Both the position numbers and the translations under genes were made by a program. The notes beneath the pieces are model-generated. The model made no database searches and was not told where the DNA came from. It was given only the letters and a program-made list of their open reading frames with translations. A stretch of 46,273 nt of DNA from a virus, in the IMG/VR virus record IMGVR_UViG_3300046471_000252, positions 1-46,273 of that record; one strand, written 5' to 3'. Of this stretch, positions 25,084 to 31,832 are shown piece after piece. Position 1 is the stretch's first letter. Every line of letters starts with the position of its first letter.

Positions 25084-25298
25084 CTTGAATAGGTGTGCGG
25101 TCTTTCCCGCCGTCCGCCGAAGAGATTCGCAACGCCGGCACCCAAATGCACCAGTCTCGTCGTTCGCTCGCGCGCCATCCAGCAAGCACTGTTAGGGTCT
25201 GGATGCACGGGCTGCCGGTGTTTTGTCGTAGCACTGCACGACCGGCTGATCAGTGTCCAGGCCTTCCCTAAGGCTGCCCTGGCTACAGTGGATCGAAA
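25084..25298 (-). promoter_or_regulatory. late leader region
   Basis: This 215-base stretch has no convincing gene. It lies between the tRNA and the leader terminator. By comparison with lambda it should contain the late promoter or a short leader RNA. It has imperfect inverted repeats (for example around 25258-25283), but I could not pick a convincing -35/-10 pair. Confidence 0.4.
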
Positions 25299-25374
25299 TG
25301 GTTGCGAGGGCCGGATTCGAACCGACGACCTTCGGGTTATGAGCCCAACGAGCTGACCGCTGCTCTACCACGCA
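25299..25374 (-). tRNA. initiator-type tRNA-Met (CAT anticodon)
   Basis: A 76-base cloverleaf with encoded CCA. The stems are acceptor TGCGTGG / CCTCGCA (one T-T mismatch), D arm GAGC / GCTC, anticodon arm TTGGG-CTCATAA-CCCGA, variable AGGTC and T arm GTCGG-TTCGAAT-CCGGC. Three G-C pairs next to the anticodon loop and the A11-T24 D-stem pair are initiator-tRNA hallmarks, and the sequence closely resembles bacterial tRNA-fMet. It differs in having T1-A72 in place of the usual C1 x A72 mismatch and a D loop one base shorter. It lies seven bases after a terminator, so it needs read-through or its own promoter. Confidence 0.88.
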
Positions 25375-25380
25375 GAAACG

Positions 25381-25404
25381 AAAAACCCGGCTCAAGGGCC
25401 GGGT
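25381..25404 (-). terminator. intrinsic terminator after the Q-position gene
   Basis: On the minus strand a 7-bp perfect stem (ACCCGGC / GCCGGGT, 6-nt loop) is followed by TTTTT. It closes the early operon just before the tRNA. Confidence 0.85.
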
Positions 25405-25479
25405 TCTGGAAGGGTGTGCGTTGGAGGTAAGTTGCGCACTGTGGGAAAATTAACTGCAAACCCCCACCATGTCAACAGA

Positions 25480-26157
25480 TTACGCTGCTGATTCTTCCTT
25501 CTCCGCGTGAATCAACTGCCATACCGGCGATTGGGCCTCTAGATCCACTTCTTTGATGACGCCTTTCAGTGATTCCCACAACTCTAACCAGTCGCGATTC
25601 CAGTGCTTCGGCTCGATCGATACACCGAAGAAAGCATTCATTTCAGCAGCCACGCGGGCTGGCCCCCACTCGGCCGCACCCGTGACTTCAGCCTTGTACG
25701 ACTGCAAGGCCAGCGTCACCAGGTACTGAGCCTTCACGCGCTTGGCCGAGGTCAGATCGGGGAGCTGCGCCTTGGCGGTGACCAGCAGCACGGCATTCAT
25801 TACGTGCTGCATGGTCAGGCATGGGTGATAAAGGAAGTGCCCGAACTGCTGCACCTGAAAAGGTAGTGTGCCAATGGCGCGCTGAATCTTGCCCATCATC
25901 ACCAGGTGCGCAGCGCGGGCCGTGGAACGGCCTATCGGTGTGCGGCGCGTCTCGCTGATGCTGATGCGCTGGCGAGCAACCTTGATTCGTTCTTCCTTGT
26001 CATCGCCCATGGCGGCAAAAACCACCTCATGCTGGCGAGCTCTGGCCTTCTTGGCGACGGTGGCAGACTTGGCCGAGTCAATGGCTACAGCGGATATCGA
26101 GGAGTTCGACTCATGCTGCGAGTCGGTCCAGGCTTGACGCGCTCCAATCAGTTTCAT
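25480..26157 (-). CDS. protein in the antiterminator Q position
   Basis: A 225-residue protein. I chose the ATG at 26157 because a strong Shine-Dalgarno (GGGGAG) lies eight bases upstream. Residues 40-90 are strongly basic (KKARARQHEV, KEERIKVARQRISISETRRT, IGRSTARAAH), and the rest is helical with aromatic motifs (FGHFLYHPCLTMQHV, FFGVSIEPKHWNRDWLELWE). It is the last gene of the early operon, just before a terminator, the late leader and the lysis/late genes, which is the place of lambda Q. I do not recognise the family; a late regulator is the best guess from position. Confidence 0.55.
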   Translation of the reverse strand: MKLIGARQAWTDSQHESNSSISAVAIDSAKSATVAKKARARQHEVVFAAMGDDKEERIKVARQRISISETRRTPIGRSTARAAHLVMMGKIQRAIGTLPFQVQQFGHFLYHPCLTMQHVMNAVLLVTAKAQLPDLTSAKRVKAQYLVTLALQSYKAEVTGAAEWGPARVAAEMNAFFGVSIEPKHWNRDWLELWESLKGVIKEVDLEAQSPVWQLIHAEKEESAA

Positions 26158-26191
26158 AGTGACTCTCCCCAACAAAAATAAAGAACGGCGA

Positions 26192-26512
26192 TCAGTCGCC
26201 GGTGAAGTTTGATCCGCCGGCACCGCGGCGATTGTTCTGGTTGTACTGCTCAGCCGCACCACGACCCGGCATCGAGCGGCGCATCTCTTGCACCTCCTCG
26301 GATGACTGACGCAGGCGGCGGCCGAGTTGCATAGCGAGCGTTTCCAGCGGCAACGCCTGGCCCGTGGTGGCGTCAACCCAGCCCGAAGCGTTGCAGTGGT
26401 TGCAGGCGATCTGGTGGAACACACCCTCAATGAATGTTTTGCCGAGGCACACCGGGCATTGATCCAGGGGGATCAGTGGTGCACGGAAGGCGGGGCCATG
26501 ACTTCGATTCAT
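26192..26512 (-). CDS. zinc-ribbon protein of unknown function
   Basis: A 106-residue protein with CPVCLGKTFIEGVFHQIACNHC, two CxxC knuckles about 17 residues apart, followed by the sequence ASGWVDATTGQ. This looks like a DnaJ-type or ribbon zinc module. The second half is basic and G/N/R-rich (RRSMPGRGAAEQ, NNRRGAGGSN) and likely disordered. It overlaps the upstream gene by ATGA. Nucleic-acid binding is plausible. Confidence 0.6.
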   Translation of the reverse strand: MNRSHGPAFRAPLIPLDQCPVCLGKTFIEGVFHQIACNHCNASGWVDATTGQALPLETLAMQLGRRLRQSSEEVQEMRRSMPGRGAAEQYNQNNRRGAGGSNFTGD

Positions 26513-26718
26513 GCAGCCTCCAGCAACTGCTGGTGGAGCTGCTCAACGTCGATGCCAACGTCGGGGCAGTGACGAATCTGGAGCTCGTAGCCGCTCTTCA
26601 TTTTGATCGCCAAACGGGATGCTGGGCCGCGAGTGCCTTCGCATCGCTCGATCATCATTGAACTGATTTCCTGAGGATTGACGGCGAGGCCGGTGGCTGG
26701 ATTGAGCAAAATCATCAT
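26509..26718 (-). CDS. small protein of unknown function
   Basis: A 69-residue protein, MMILLNPATGLAVNPQEISS, then TRGPASRLAIKMKSGYELQI and a C-terminal amphipathic helix (DVGIDVEQLHQQLLEA). The beta-strand pattern of the first 50 residues resembles the small beta-barrel flagellar FlbD type, but this is weak. It is coupled by ATGA to the zinc-ribbon gene and follows the recombinase gene by two bases. Confidence 0.55.
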   Translation of the reverse strand: MMILLNPATGLAVNPQEISSMMIERCEGTRGPASRLAIKMKSGYELQIRHCPDVGIDVEQLHQQLLEAA

Positions 26719-26720
26719 TT

Positions 26721-28001
26721 TTAAACCTCGCCTATGGTTGATTCTTGAATGGCCTCGCAGGCCTTATGTTCTGCGGCTTCCGGGGCATTACCAGAATCTC
26801 CCGATCTAAAGCCGGTCAACGCGTGAATACGTTTGAAGCCCTTCGCATCTAGATACGCGCACCACCGATCCAACGCCTCACGCTTGCGGCTCATCACGTC
26901 TGACTGGATGTACACCTTCACGTTGTGGCCCATGGCGTGGTTAATCAGCAGCTCACCGATCAGGTGATCGACGCCGATGTCTGCCCAGCCGGTGCGGGCC
27001 ACCTTGCGCAGGTCATGACTGGTCCACTCGCCCTGCCCCAGTCGGGTGAACACGGCACTCGCCTGACCTTCACTGAGCGCCTTGCCATTGCGTGATGGGA
27101 ACAGGTACTGACCGGCGTAGCCGCTTGCCCACTGGGTTTCGCGATAAGTCATCAGCAGCTGGCGTACCTGGTCCGTCAGCGGCAGGTGATGCTCGACGCC
27201 GGTCTTGGTGTTCTCGGCCGGAATGAACCACTCGCGCTCGGCCAGGCTGATGTGCGACCACTGAGCCTGACGGGTCTCACCGATGCGGGTGCCATGGCAG
27301 AGCATCATCAGGGCAAGCATGGCATCCGCCGGGGCGCTGGCCAGGGCATCCCGCAGCAGAGCAATCAGGTCCTGAAGCTGGGTCACCCGCAACCGGGACG
27401 GCTTCACCCCGACCTTGGCCTTGGAGAAGTCGCTGAATTTGACGTCCTTCATCGGGTTGGCCGCGATCAGCCGAAGCTTGAACGCCTGGCGGAATGCCAG
27501 GGCCAGCAGCTGGAACGCCGAGCGCACGTAGTCGATACCGATGGATTCCTGCGCAGGCCACATGAACTGATCGTCGAGGGTCGCCTTGTCGATTGAGGCC
27601 AACGGCACAGCGCCCAGCAGCGGCTTCAGGTGGCACTTGATCAGCGATGCGCCCGTCTTCTTGCGCTTGCTCGACAGACTACGGTCGCGGGCCATCCGGT
27701 CGGCATACCAGTCCAACAGCTCCCCCGTCAGAACCCACTTCGACAGGTTGGAGCCAGCACCGGCATCAAGACGCAGGCGAATCGCCGGCAGCGCCGCGAC
27801 CACCTGCTTGGTATTGAGGTCAGGGAAGTTGCCGACGAGGTTCCATTTCCCCTTGAGCACCAGGTACCACGAAGCCCGAGCGCGATCCTTGTTGAAGCGC
27901 AGGTAGAGGCCACGGTTGTCGGTGTCGCGCAGATCGCGCACGGCGCCGGCGGCCTGCCGTTTGATTTCGGCGTCAGACATCTTCACCGCAGCGGTACTCA
28001 T
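26721..28001 (-). CDS. tyrosine recombinase inside the early operon
   Basis: A 426-residue tyrosine recombinase of the P4-like type. Residues 1-100 are the arm-type DNA-binding part (GLYLRFNKDRARASWYLVLKGK), followed by a core-binding domain (YADRMARDRSLSSK...). The catalytic residues are visible: Arg in CHGTRIGETRQAQW, Lys in ENTKTGVEHHL, His-x-x-Arg in WTSHDLRKVART, His in NHAMGHNV and the Tyr in KVYIQSD. It is not the integrase at the right end, is coupled by ATGA to the gene before it, and has no adjacent excisionase. Its target site is not apparent. Confidence 0.88.
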   Translation of the reverse strand: MSTAAVKMSDAEIKRQAAGAVRDLRDTDNRGLYLRFNKDRARASWYLVLKGKWNLVGNFPDLNTKQVVAALPAIRLRLDAGAGSNLSKWVLTGELLDWYADRMARDRSLSSKRKKTGASLIKCHLKPLLGAVPLASIDKATLDDQFMWPAQESIGIDYVRSAFQLLALAFRQAFKLRLIAANPMKDVKFSDFSKAKVGVKPSRLRVTQLQDLIALLRDALASAPADAMLALMMLCHGTRIGETRQAQWSHISLAEREWFIPAENTKTGVEHHLPLTDQVRQLLMTYRETQWASGYAGQYLFPSRNGKALSEGQASAVFTRLGQGEWTSHDLRKVARTGWADIGVDHLIGELLINHAMGHNVKVYIQSDVMSRKREALDRWCAYLDAKGFKRIHALTGFRSGDSGNAPEAAEHKACEAIQESTIGEV

Positions 28002-28372
28002 GACTTAGCCTCGGTGCAGAAATCGAAGGCCCAGCAGCCCGAGCCCCAGGTCCAGAATGCCCAAGGCCGAGCAAACGAAACCCACCTGCCCAAAACATCA
28101 CGAAATCCGGAACGACTACCGCAGTGACCGCATACGCGGGTGTGCCTGAAAGAGTTTTCGAACTCGGCATCAAACGGGCAGCTATGAACGTGTCCGCAAT
28201 CTCGACACACAACGACATTTTGGTACGGCCCCGCCGACGCTTTCAGTGCGTCCATTTCCCGAAGCAGGCGATCAAAATTAGGGGTTGCAAGTCGTGCTGC
28301 GTCCATATCTGGGCGAAGGCCGATGCGCTTTAAAGCCTCAGCTTGAATGTTTTGGTTGTCGGCCAGTTTCAT
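27998..28372 (-). CDS. zinc-ribbon-like protein
   Basis: A 124-residue protein starting MKLADNQNIQAEALKRI. The middle carries CRDCGHVHSC and, 21 residues later, CGHCGSRSGF, giving two CxxC pairs that likely hold one zinc. A Trp/Phe-rich C terminus follows (WVSFARPWAFWTWGSG). I chose the ATG at 28372 because of its ATGA overlap with the VRR-NUC gene. Likely a small nucleic-acid-binding protein of the replication module; family not recognised. Confidence 0.6.
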   Translation of the reverse strand: MKLADNQNIQAEALKRIGLRPDMDAARLATPNFDRLLREMDALKASAGPYQNVVVCRDCGHVHSCPFDAEFENSFRHTRVCGHCGSRSGFRDVLGRWVSFARPWAFWTWGSGCWAFDFCTEAKS

Positions 28373-28797
28373 TGGATCACCACGACAGTAGGGGGCAGAC
28401 GCAGGTAAGCGCGGATAGCTTCCATGGCGTCGAAATGCCCACGGCACACGATCGCCAAATAGCCCTGTTCATTGAGCTTGCGGATTCGCTCATGCTGACT
28501 CGCCGAGATAGCGGCGTCGTTCGGTGGGGTGGCCTTAAACTCGATGTACAAGCCGAAGTAACCGCCGCGCGCCATGGTGAGCACTAGGTCGGGGATACCC
28601 GCAACCACACCTTGGCGCTTCAACTTCGCCGCCACCGACTTGAGGCGATGACCGCCGTTCGGGACGTGATAGATCAGGTCCGCTACTTTCGGCATCCGTA
28701 TGCGCAACTCGGAGATCAACGCGGCCTGCTCATTGCCCTCACGATCGATGGACTTGCCGCGCGGTGCGGCAGGTACCTGCAAATGCAAGGCGCTCAC
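28369..28797 (-). CDS. VRR-NUC domain nuclease
   Basis: A 142-residue protein with the VRR-NUC fold of the PD-(D/E)XK group: Glu in EGNEQAALISELR, HVPNGGHRLKSVAAKLKRQG, GIPDLVLTMARGGYFGLYIEFKA (the Asp, Glu and Lys of the active site) and the later Gln in SASQHERIRKL. Phage VRR-NUCs are thought to act on branched or flapped DNA during replication and recombination. I chose the GTG at 28797 (GTGA overlap with the gene before); an ATG 16 codons earlier would add a poorly fitting tail. Confidence 0.85.
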   Translation of the reverse strand: MSALHLQVPAAPRGKSIDREGNEQAALISELRIRMPKVADLIYHVPNGGHRLKSVAAKLKRQGVVAGIPDLVLTMARGGYFGLYIEFKATPPNDAAISASQHERIRKLNEQGYLAIVCRGHFDAMEAIRAYLRLPPTVVVIQ

Positions 28798-28997
28798 GCC
28801 TTTTCTCCAGTAACGACATCGATTATTTCGAAGGTGTTCGGCCACATCAGACGGCCAAATTGTTGGGCAACTGCGTGGTGTTCAAACAACGCCACCGCGC
28901 GATCTGGCTTGTCGGTGAGGTCCCACTTGTAGCCGCAGCTGTGCACGGCGAAGCGGTACTCGACGGGATTGGTTGGTGCAAGGCGCAGGTCAGCCAC
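28794..28997 (-). CDS. small phage protein of unknown function
   Basis: A 67-residue protein, reading VADLRLAPTNPVEYRFAVHS, CGYKWDLTDKPDRAVALFEH, HAVAQQFGRLMWPNTFEII. I chose the GTG at 28997, which has GAGG eight bases upstream and lies next to the stop of the P-like gene; a longer frame starting at 29051 would overlap that gene by 62 bases. The family is unknown to me. It is coupled to the nuclease by a GTGA overlap, so a replication-related role is plausible. Confidence 0.6.
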   Translation of the reverse strand: MADLRLAPTNPVEYRFAVHSCGYKWDLTDKPDRAVALFEHHAVAQQFGRLMWPNTFEIIDVVTGEKA

Positions 28998-29691
28998 GGG
29001 CAACACCTCGCGAACGCATGGCACGAAGTTCGGCCAACGCTGAATTGCCAACTTCGGGGGTGCGTTCAGGCGCTGGCCCGGCCAACTCTGCTACCGGTAC
29101 AGGGCCGAGATGCTCACCCATCCAAACCTTGCGAACCTGCTCCAGATACCGCTTCTCGAAACTGATCAAGCCCAGCTCACGACTGAGCAGTGGCAGGCTG
29201 TTAAACCCGGCGGCCGCGGTCGCATGGTAGACGGCCGGGTGAAACCACTTTGCGATGCCGTGCATCGTTGGATGGCAGTTGCGAAGGGCCTGCTTGTAAG
29301 CCGTCTCCACGCTCGGCAATGGCGGGCTGAGCATTTCCGGCGACGGCACGCAGCCTTGAATGAACTTGCCGGGGCTCGGGATGAAGTCGGACGGCTCGGC
29401 GCGGCAACGGATCAGGCCGATGTCGATCTGCTCCTGGGTGCAGATACCGTTCTCGATGAAAGCCAGCAGCCAGGTCGCCTTTGATTCCATGTAGGCCTTT
29501 TTGTCCGGCCACGCCTGGCGCCATGCCGTGCGGATCGTACGCAGCTCGCGAAATAGCTGGTTGATCACCTTGCCGGTTTCGCGGGCCTGATCTTGCTGGG
29601 CCTGCGCCGAAACCTCGGTGCTCGCTTCGATGAATTCGCCGTGGCGAACTTTGGTCATGGCCTGGGCCGCTACCGTGGAAACCATTTTCAT
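28990..29691 (-). CDS. replication protein, lambda P-like helicase loader
   Basis: A 233-residue protein. Residues 25-120 (VINQLFRELRTIRTAWRQAW, then YMESKATWLLAFIENGICTQ, then GLIRCRAEPSDFIPSPGKFI) match the phage replication protein P family, which delivers host DnaB helicase to the phage origin. I chose the ATG at 29691 because it forms ATGA with the stop of the initiator gene, the same O-then-P order as in lambda. The C-terminal third is A/P/E-rich. Confidence 0.85.
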   Translation of the reverse strand: MKMVSTVAAQAMTKVRHGEFIEASTEVSAQAQQDQARETGKVINQLFRELRTIRTAWRQAWPDKKAYMESKATWLLAFIENGICTQEQIDIGLIRCRAEPSDFIPSPGKFIQGCVPSPEMLSPPLPSVETAYKQALRNCHPTMHGIAKWFHPAVYHATAAAGFNSLPLLSRELGLISFEKRYLEQVRKVWMGEHLGPVPVAELAGPAPERTPEVGNSALAELRAMRSRGVARG

Positions 29692-30482
29692 TTGGCACCC
29701 CCTTTCATCCATTCGATGTTGGTGTCGTCGAACTCATCCGTCTTCGCTTCGGTACCGGCGTTTTTGGTCCTGTCTCGCTTCACCCACTTGACCAGTTCGA
29801 AACACCAACCAGCTGCGCTCTGGACTGATGCTGGGCGGGCAACGTAGAAACCCATGAACGTTTCGAGCAGTTGATCAGTGATGACTTCGGCGGGGAGTTT
29901 GGCAATCGCAAGCTGGTCGGCGAGTGCCTTCTCGTTCGGTGTCCATGCGGCGAACATGGCGAAGCGTTGGCGATCATCCAGCGCCTCGATAGCGGCCTGA
30001 TCCTGTTCAGCAATCACATCGGCAATCGGCTGCCGCTGCTGCTGTTCGGTTCCTTGATGGTTAATTGATGTATTGGGTGCAGCGGCTGCACCCCGTTCTG
30101 TTCCAGGCTGCACCCCGTTCTGTTGTGAGTTGCACCCCGTTGCGTCATTTGCACCCCGATTTGAACGGGGTGCAGGATTTGCACCCCGTGATAGTTGGAG
30201 GTCATAGACAACTGGGCGGCGGTCATGACGGCCGATGTAAACGGCGGCGATCGCCTGATTGCCCTGAAGGATCAATCCGGACTTTTCCAAGTCATCCAAT
30301 TTGTAACGAACAGTTCGCTCGGAAAGACCGGTGTCCTGCGCAAGAGTCGAGGCGGACGGAAAGGCGCCAGCACCATTTGAACCAGCGTAATTGGCCAAGC
30401 AGAGCAGCACGTGACGTGCACTTGGGTCTTTGAGGGATTGCGTGGGCAAAGAGAGCGCCCATGACATTGCTTGAACGCTCAC
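29688..30482 (-). CDS. replication initiator with wHTH and DnaT-like domains
   Basis: A 264-residue protein. Residues 6-85 are a winged helix (ALSLPTQSLKDPSARHVLLC, TLAQDTGLSERTVRYKLDDL, EKSGLILQ). A polar linker at about 95-145 carries an iteron array in its DNA. The C-terminal domain (FAMFAAWTPNEKALADQLAI, then LETFMGFYVARPASVQSAAG, WCFELVKWVKRD) matches the DnaT-like ssDNA-binding domain of primosomal proteins. I chose the GTG at 30482 (AAGGA eight bases upstream, GTGA overlap); an ATG five codons later is the alternative. It would bind the origin inside its own gene, like lambda O. Confidence 0.83.
   Translation of the reverse strand: MSVQAMSWALSLPTQSLKDPSARHVLLCLANYAGSNGAGAFPSASTLAQDTGLSERTVRYKLDDLEKSGLILQGNQAIAAVYIGRHDRRPVVYDLQLSRGANPAPRSNRGANDATGCNSQQNGVQPGTERGAAAAPNTSINHQGTEQQQRQPIADVIAEQDQAAIEALDDRQRFAMFAAWTPNEKALADQLAIAKLPAEVITDQLLETFMGFYVARPASVQSAAGWCFELVKWVKRDRTKNAGTEAKTDEFDDTNIEWMKGGAK
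30075..30188. repeat. iteron array, candidate phage replication origin
   Basis: The 9-mer TGCACCCCG occurs at 30087, 30109, 30131, 30150 and 30180, once inverted at 30166, plus a partial inverted copy near 30075. The first three are 22 bases apart, two helical turns. They lie inside the replication-initiator gene, as the lambda origin lies in O. A relatively AT-rich stretch (about 30055-30075) flanks them. Confidence 0.75.
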
Positions 30483-31183
30483 AACGTGATTCCTTGAAGT
30501 TGTTCCGCCAGCGTGACGATGCCCGAACGGGTCACCATCACTTGTTCGACGACCTTGATGTCTTGCCCTTCCCCGCCGCCGACCTTGATCAGCTTGTGCT
30601 TGAGCCAGCCGGTGTTCAGCCGAGGCTGATACGCGACCCAGCTTGAATGGGCGGTGCGACGATGAATCCAGCGATTCTGGTTCAGCCAGGCGAACAGCTT
30701 TGTCGGACGAATACCGAGAAGCTGAGCTGCAGTGGTGATGCAAACGTCACCCTGGGTTCTGGCCAAGCGCTGGAGCGCTTCGACCTTCGGCGTCTGCTTA
30801 TCGATCACATGCTGAAGCTGGAGATTTTGTTCGGCCTGAGATGCGGCGAGTCGAAGCGCCGAAGGAAGATCTTGAGGGATTGTGAAAGCCTGTCGCGACA
30901 CGTTTTCCAACTCGCTTAAACGTGTCACGACACGATGACGAAGCGGGATGCTGTAACCAGTTAACAGGGTTTCAGTCAGGATGCGGTCCAGGTGGAATTC
31001 AGCGGTGTAGTCACGCCCATCCTTGACCTCATGGAGATGGCGCAAATCTGCGCCATCGTCTGCAAGGGCCTTGCGCATCACTCGGATATCCCGGAGGACG
31101 TCCTTGTGCTGCTTGCCGGTGAGTTCGGCGATCTCCCTGCTCGACATGGTGACCGTATTGCTTGGAGCGACGATCGTGTTCAT
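30479..31183 (-). CDS. Rha/ANT-type antirepressor
   Basis: A 234-residue protein with two phage domains. Residues 10-95 are the Rha (pRha) domain: MSSREIAELTGKQHKDVLRD, then LHEVKDGRDYTAEFHLDRIL, TETLLTGYSIPLRHRVVTRL. Residues 120-230 are the KilA-C/ANT domain: TTAAQLLGIRPTKLFAWLNQ, NRWIHRR, and TGWLKHKLIKVG. Such proteins act as antirepressors or early regulators. A good Shine-Dalgarno (GAGGGG) lies seven bases before the ATG. It is separated from cro by a small frame and a hairpin. Confidence 0.85.
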   Translation of the reverse strand: MNTIVAPSNTVTMSSREIAELTGKQHKDVLRDIRVMRKALADDGADLRHLHEVKDGRDYTAEFHLDRILTETLLTGYSIPLRHRVVTRLSELENVSRQAFTIPQDLPSALRLAASQAEQNLQLQHVIDKQTPKVEALQRLARTQGDVCITTAAQLLGIRPTKLFAWLNQNRWIHRRTAHSSWVAYQPRLNTGWLKHKLIKVGGGEGQDIKVVEQVMVTRSGIVTLAEQLQGITL

Positions 31184-31214
31184 AATGGCCCCTCAACTGT
31201 TGTACGTTTTAAAG

Positions 31215-31240
31215 AAGCCGGTCTAGCCACCGGCTTTTTT
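31215..31240. terminator. hairpin terminator between cro and the antirepressor
   Basis: An 8-bp stem (AAGCCGGT / ACCGGCTT, 6-nt loop) is followed by T residues on the plus strand; on the minus strand, the direction of the operon, the tract is TTCTTTAAAAC and weaker. It could attenuate the early transcript after cro, or end plus-strand antisense transcription. Confidence 0.6.
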
Positions 31241-31337
31241 GTGTCTGTTATTTGGCTACTGGATGGATCAACAGCCATTCCGGTGCACTACCTCGAATCC
31301 CCGCTAAATCCGATACTGACGCCAATGGACCTTCAGG

Positions 31338-31451
31338 CTATTTCTCAGTGTTTCGAAGGTCTTCCCGAATCCCTTCAAGGTCTTCCTTGAGTAAATCGAG
31401 GTGGTGCTGCATGGCTTCCAATCGCTCCAGCGTGTTTTCGGTGGTAGGCAC
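31338..31451 (-). CDS. possible 37-residue coiled-coil peptide
   Basis: A short frame from GTG 31451 encodes an acidic helical peptide (ENTLERLEAMQHHLDLLKED, LEGIREDLRNTEK) with clean leucine heptads. It follows cro by eight bases and lies in the early operon. The start has a G-run but no well-spaced Shine-Dalgarno. Codon use and amphipathic pattern argue for a real product; the size argues for caution. Confidence 0.4.
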   Translation of the reverse strand: MPTTENTLERLEAMQHHLDLLKEDLEGIREDLRNTEK

Positions 31452-31459
31452 AGCCCCCG

Positions 31460-31720
31460 CTATGCCACAGCCTTTTTTGGGTGGGCTTCGGGAACGCGAA
31501 GCACCTTATGGGCGAGCTCAACAAGGTCAGGCCGTAAACCAGCGATAGTGATCTCGCCGTCAGAGGCGTCTTGGAGTCGCTCGGCAAGTTCGGCAGATGC
31601 TTTCCGATGACCGCCAGCAAGCTGCCAGAGATGTCCGACGGTCGTCTTCGCTACTTCGGCTACCAGCTGACGGCGGTCGGCTGTTGCGCTGGCGAGCCAA
31701 TCTCGCAAGTGGTCATTCAT
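31460..31720 (-). CDS. cro: Cro-like repressor
   Basis: An 86-residue protein with a helix-turn-helix (LVAEVAKTTVGHLWQLAGGH, RKASAELAERLQD) of the Cro/YdaS type. It is the first gene of the leftward early operon and lies back to back with cI across three operator-like sites, as cro does in lambda. A strong AGGAG lies seven bases before the ATG. It should bind the same operators and tip the switch to lytic growth. Confidence 0.83.
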   Translation of the reverse strand: MNDHLRDWLASATADRRQLVAEVAKTTVGHLWQLAGGHRKASAELAERLQDASDGEITIAGLRPDLVELAHKVLRVPEAHPKKAVA

Positions 31721-31745
31721 AGGGGTTCTCCTAAAACGTAGGAGA

Positions 31746-31774
31746 AATTTAGCTTAGGGCTAACATCAGAGCAA
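31746..31774 (-). promoter_or_regulatory. leftward early promoter for cro (PR-like)
   Basis: On the minus strand -35 TTGCTC (31769-31774), a 17-base spacer and -10 TAAATT (31746-31751). The spacer contains a perfect operator (31749-31763). The -10 is the same hexamer, in the same GCTAAATTT context, as in the rightward promoter at 33205. Confidence 0.65.
31749..31763. promoter_or_regulatory. CI/Cro operator O1
   Basis: TTAGC-TTAGG-GCTAA: a perfect 5-5-5 inverted repeat overlapping the -10 and spacer of the cro promoter. Confidence 0.78.
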
Positions 31775-31781
31775 GGAATAT

Positions 31782-31796
31782 TTAGCTGTGAGCACA
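31782..31796. promoter_or_regulatory. CI/Cro operator O2 (imperfect)
   Basis: TTAGC-TGTGA-GCACA: one perfect half-site, the other with changed bases, between O1 and O3 in the cI/cro intergenic region. Confidence 0.6.
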
Positions 31797-31797
31797 T

Positions 31798-31812
31798 TTA
31801 GCATTGAGCTAA
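31798..31812. promoter_or_regulatory. CI/Cro operator O3
   Basis: TTAGC-ATTGA-GCTAA: perfect inverted repeat, 16 bases after O2 and 21 bases before the likely cI start. Confidence 0.75.
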
Positions 31813-31832
31813 AGAATGGCATTCTTGCTCGC

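Noticed and set aside
25084-25298. A second tRNA or a small gene in the late leader
   Set aside because: No T-arm consensus and no frame with a ribosome site; the longer minus-strand frames are shadows of the holin region.
25299-25374. The tRNA as a host attachment-site remnant
   Set aside because: It lies in the middle of the prophage with phage genes on both sides and far from the integrase, so it is not at an att site.
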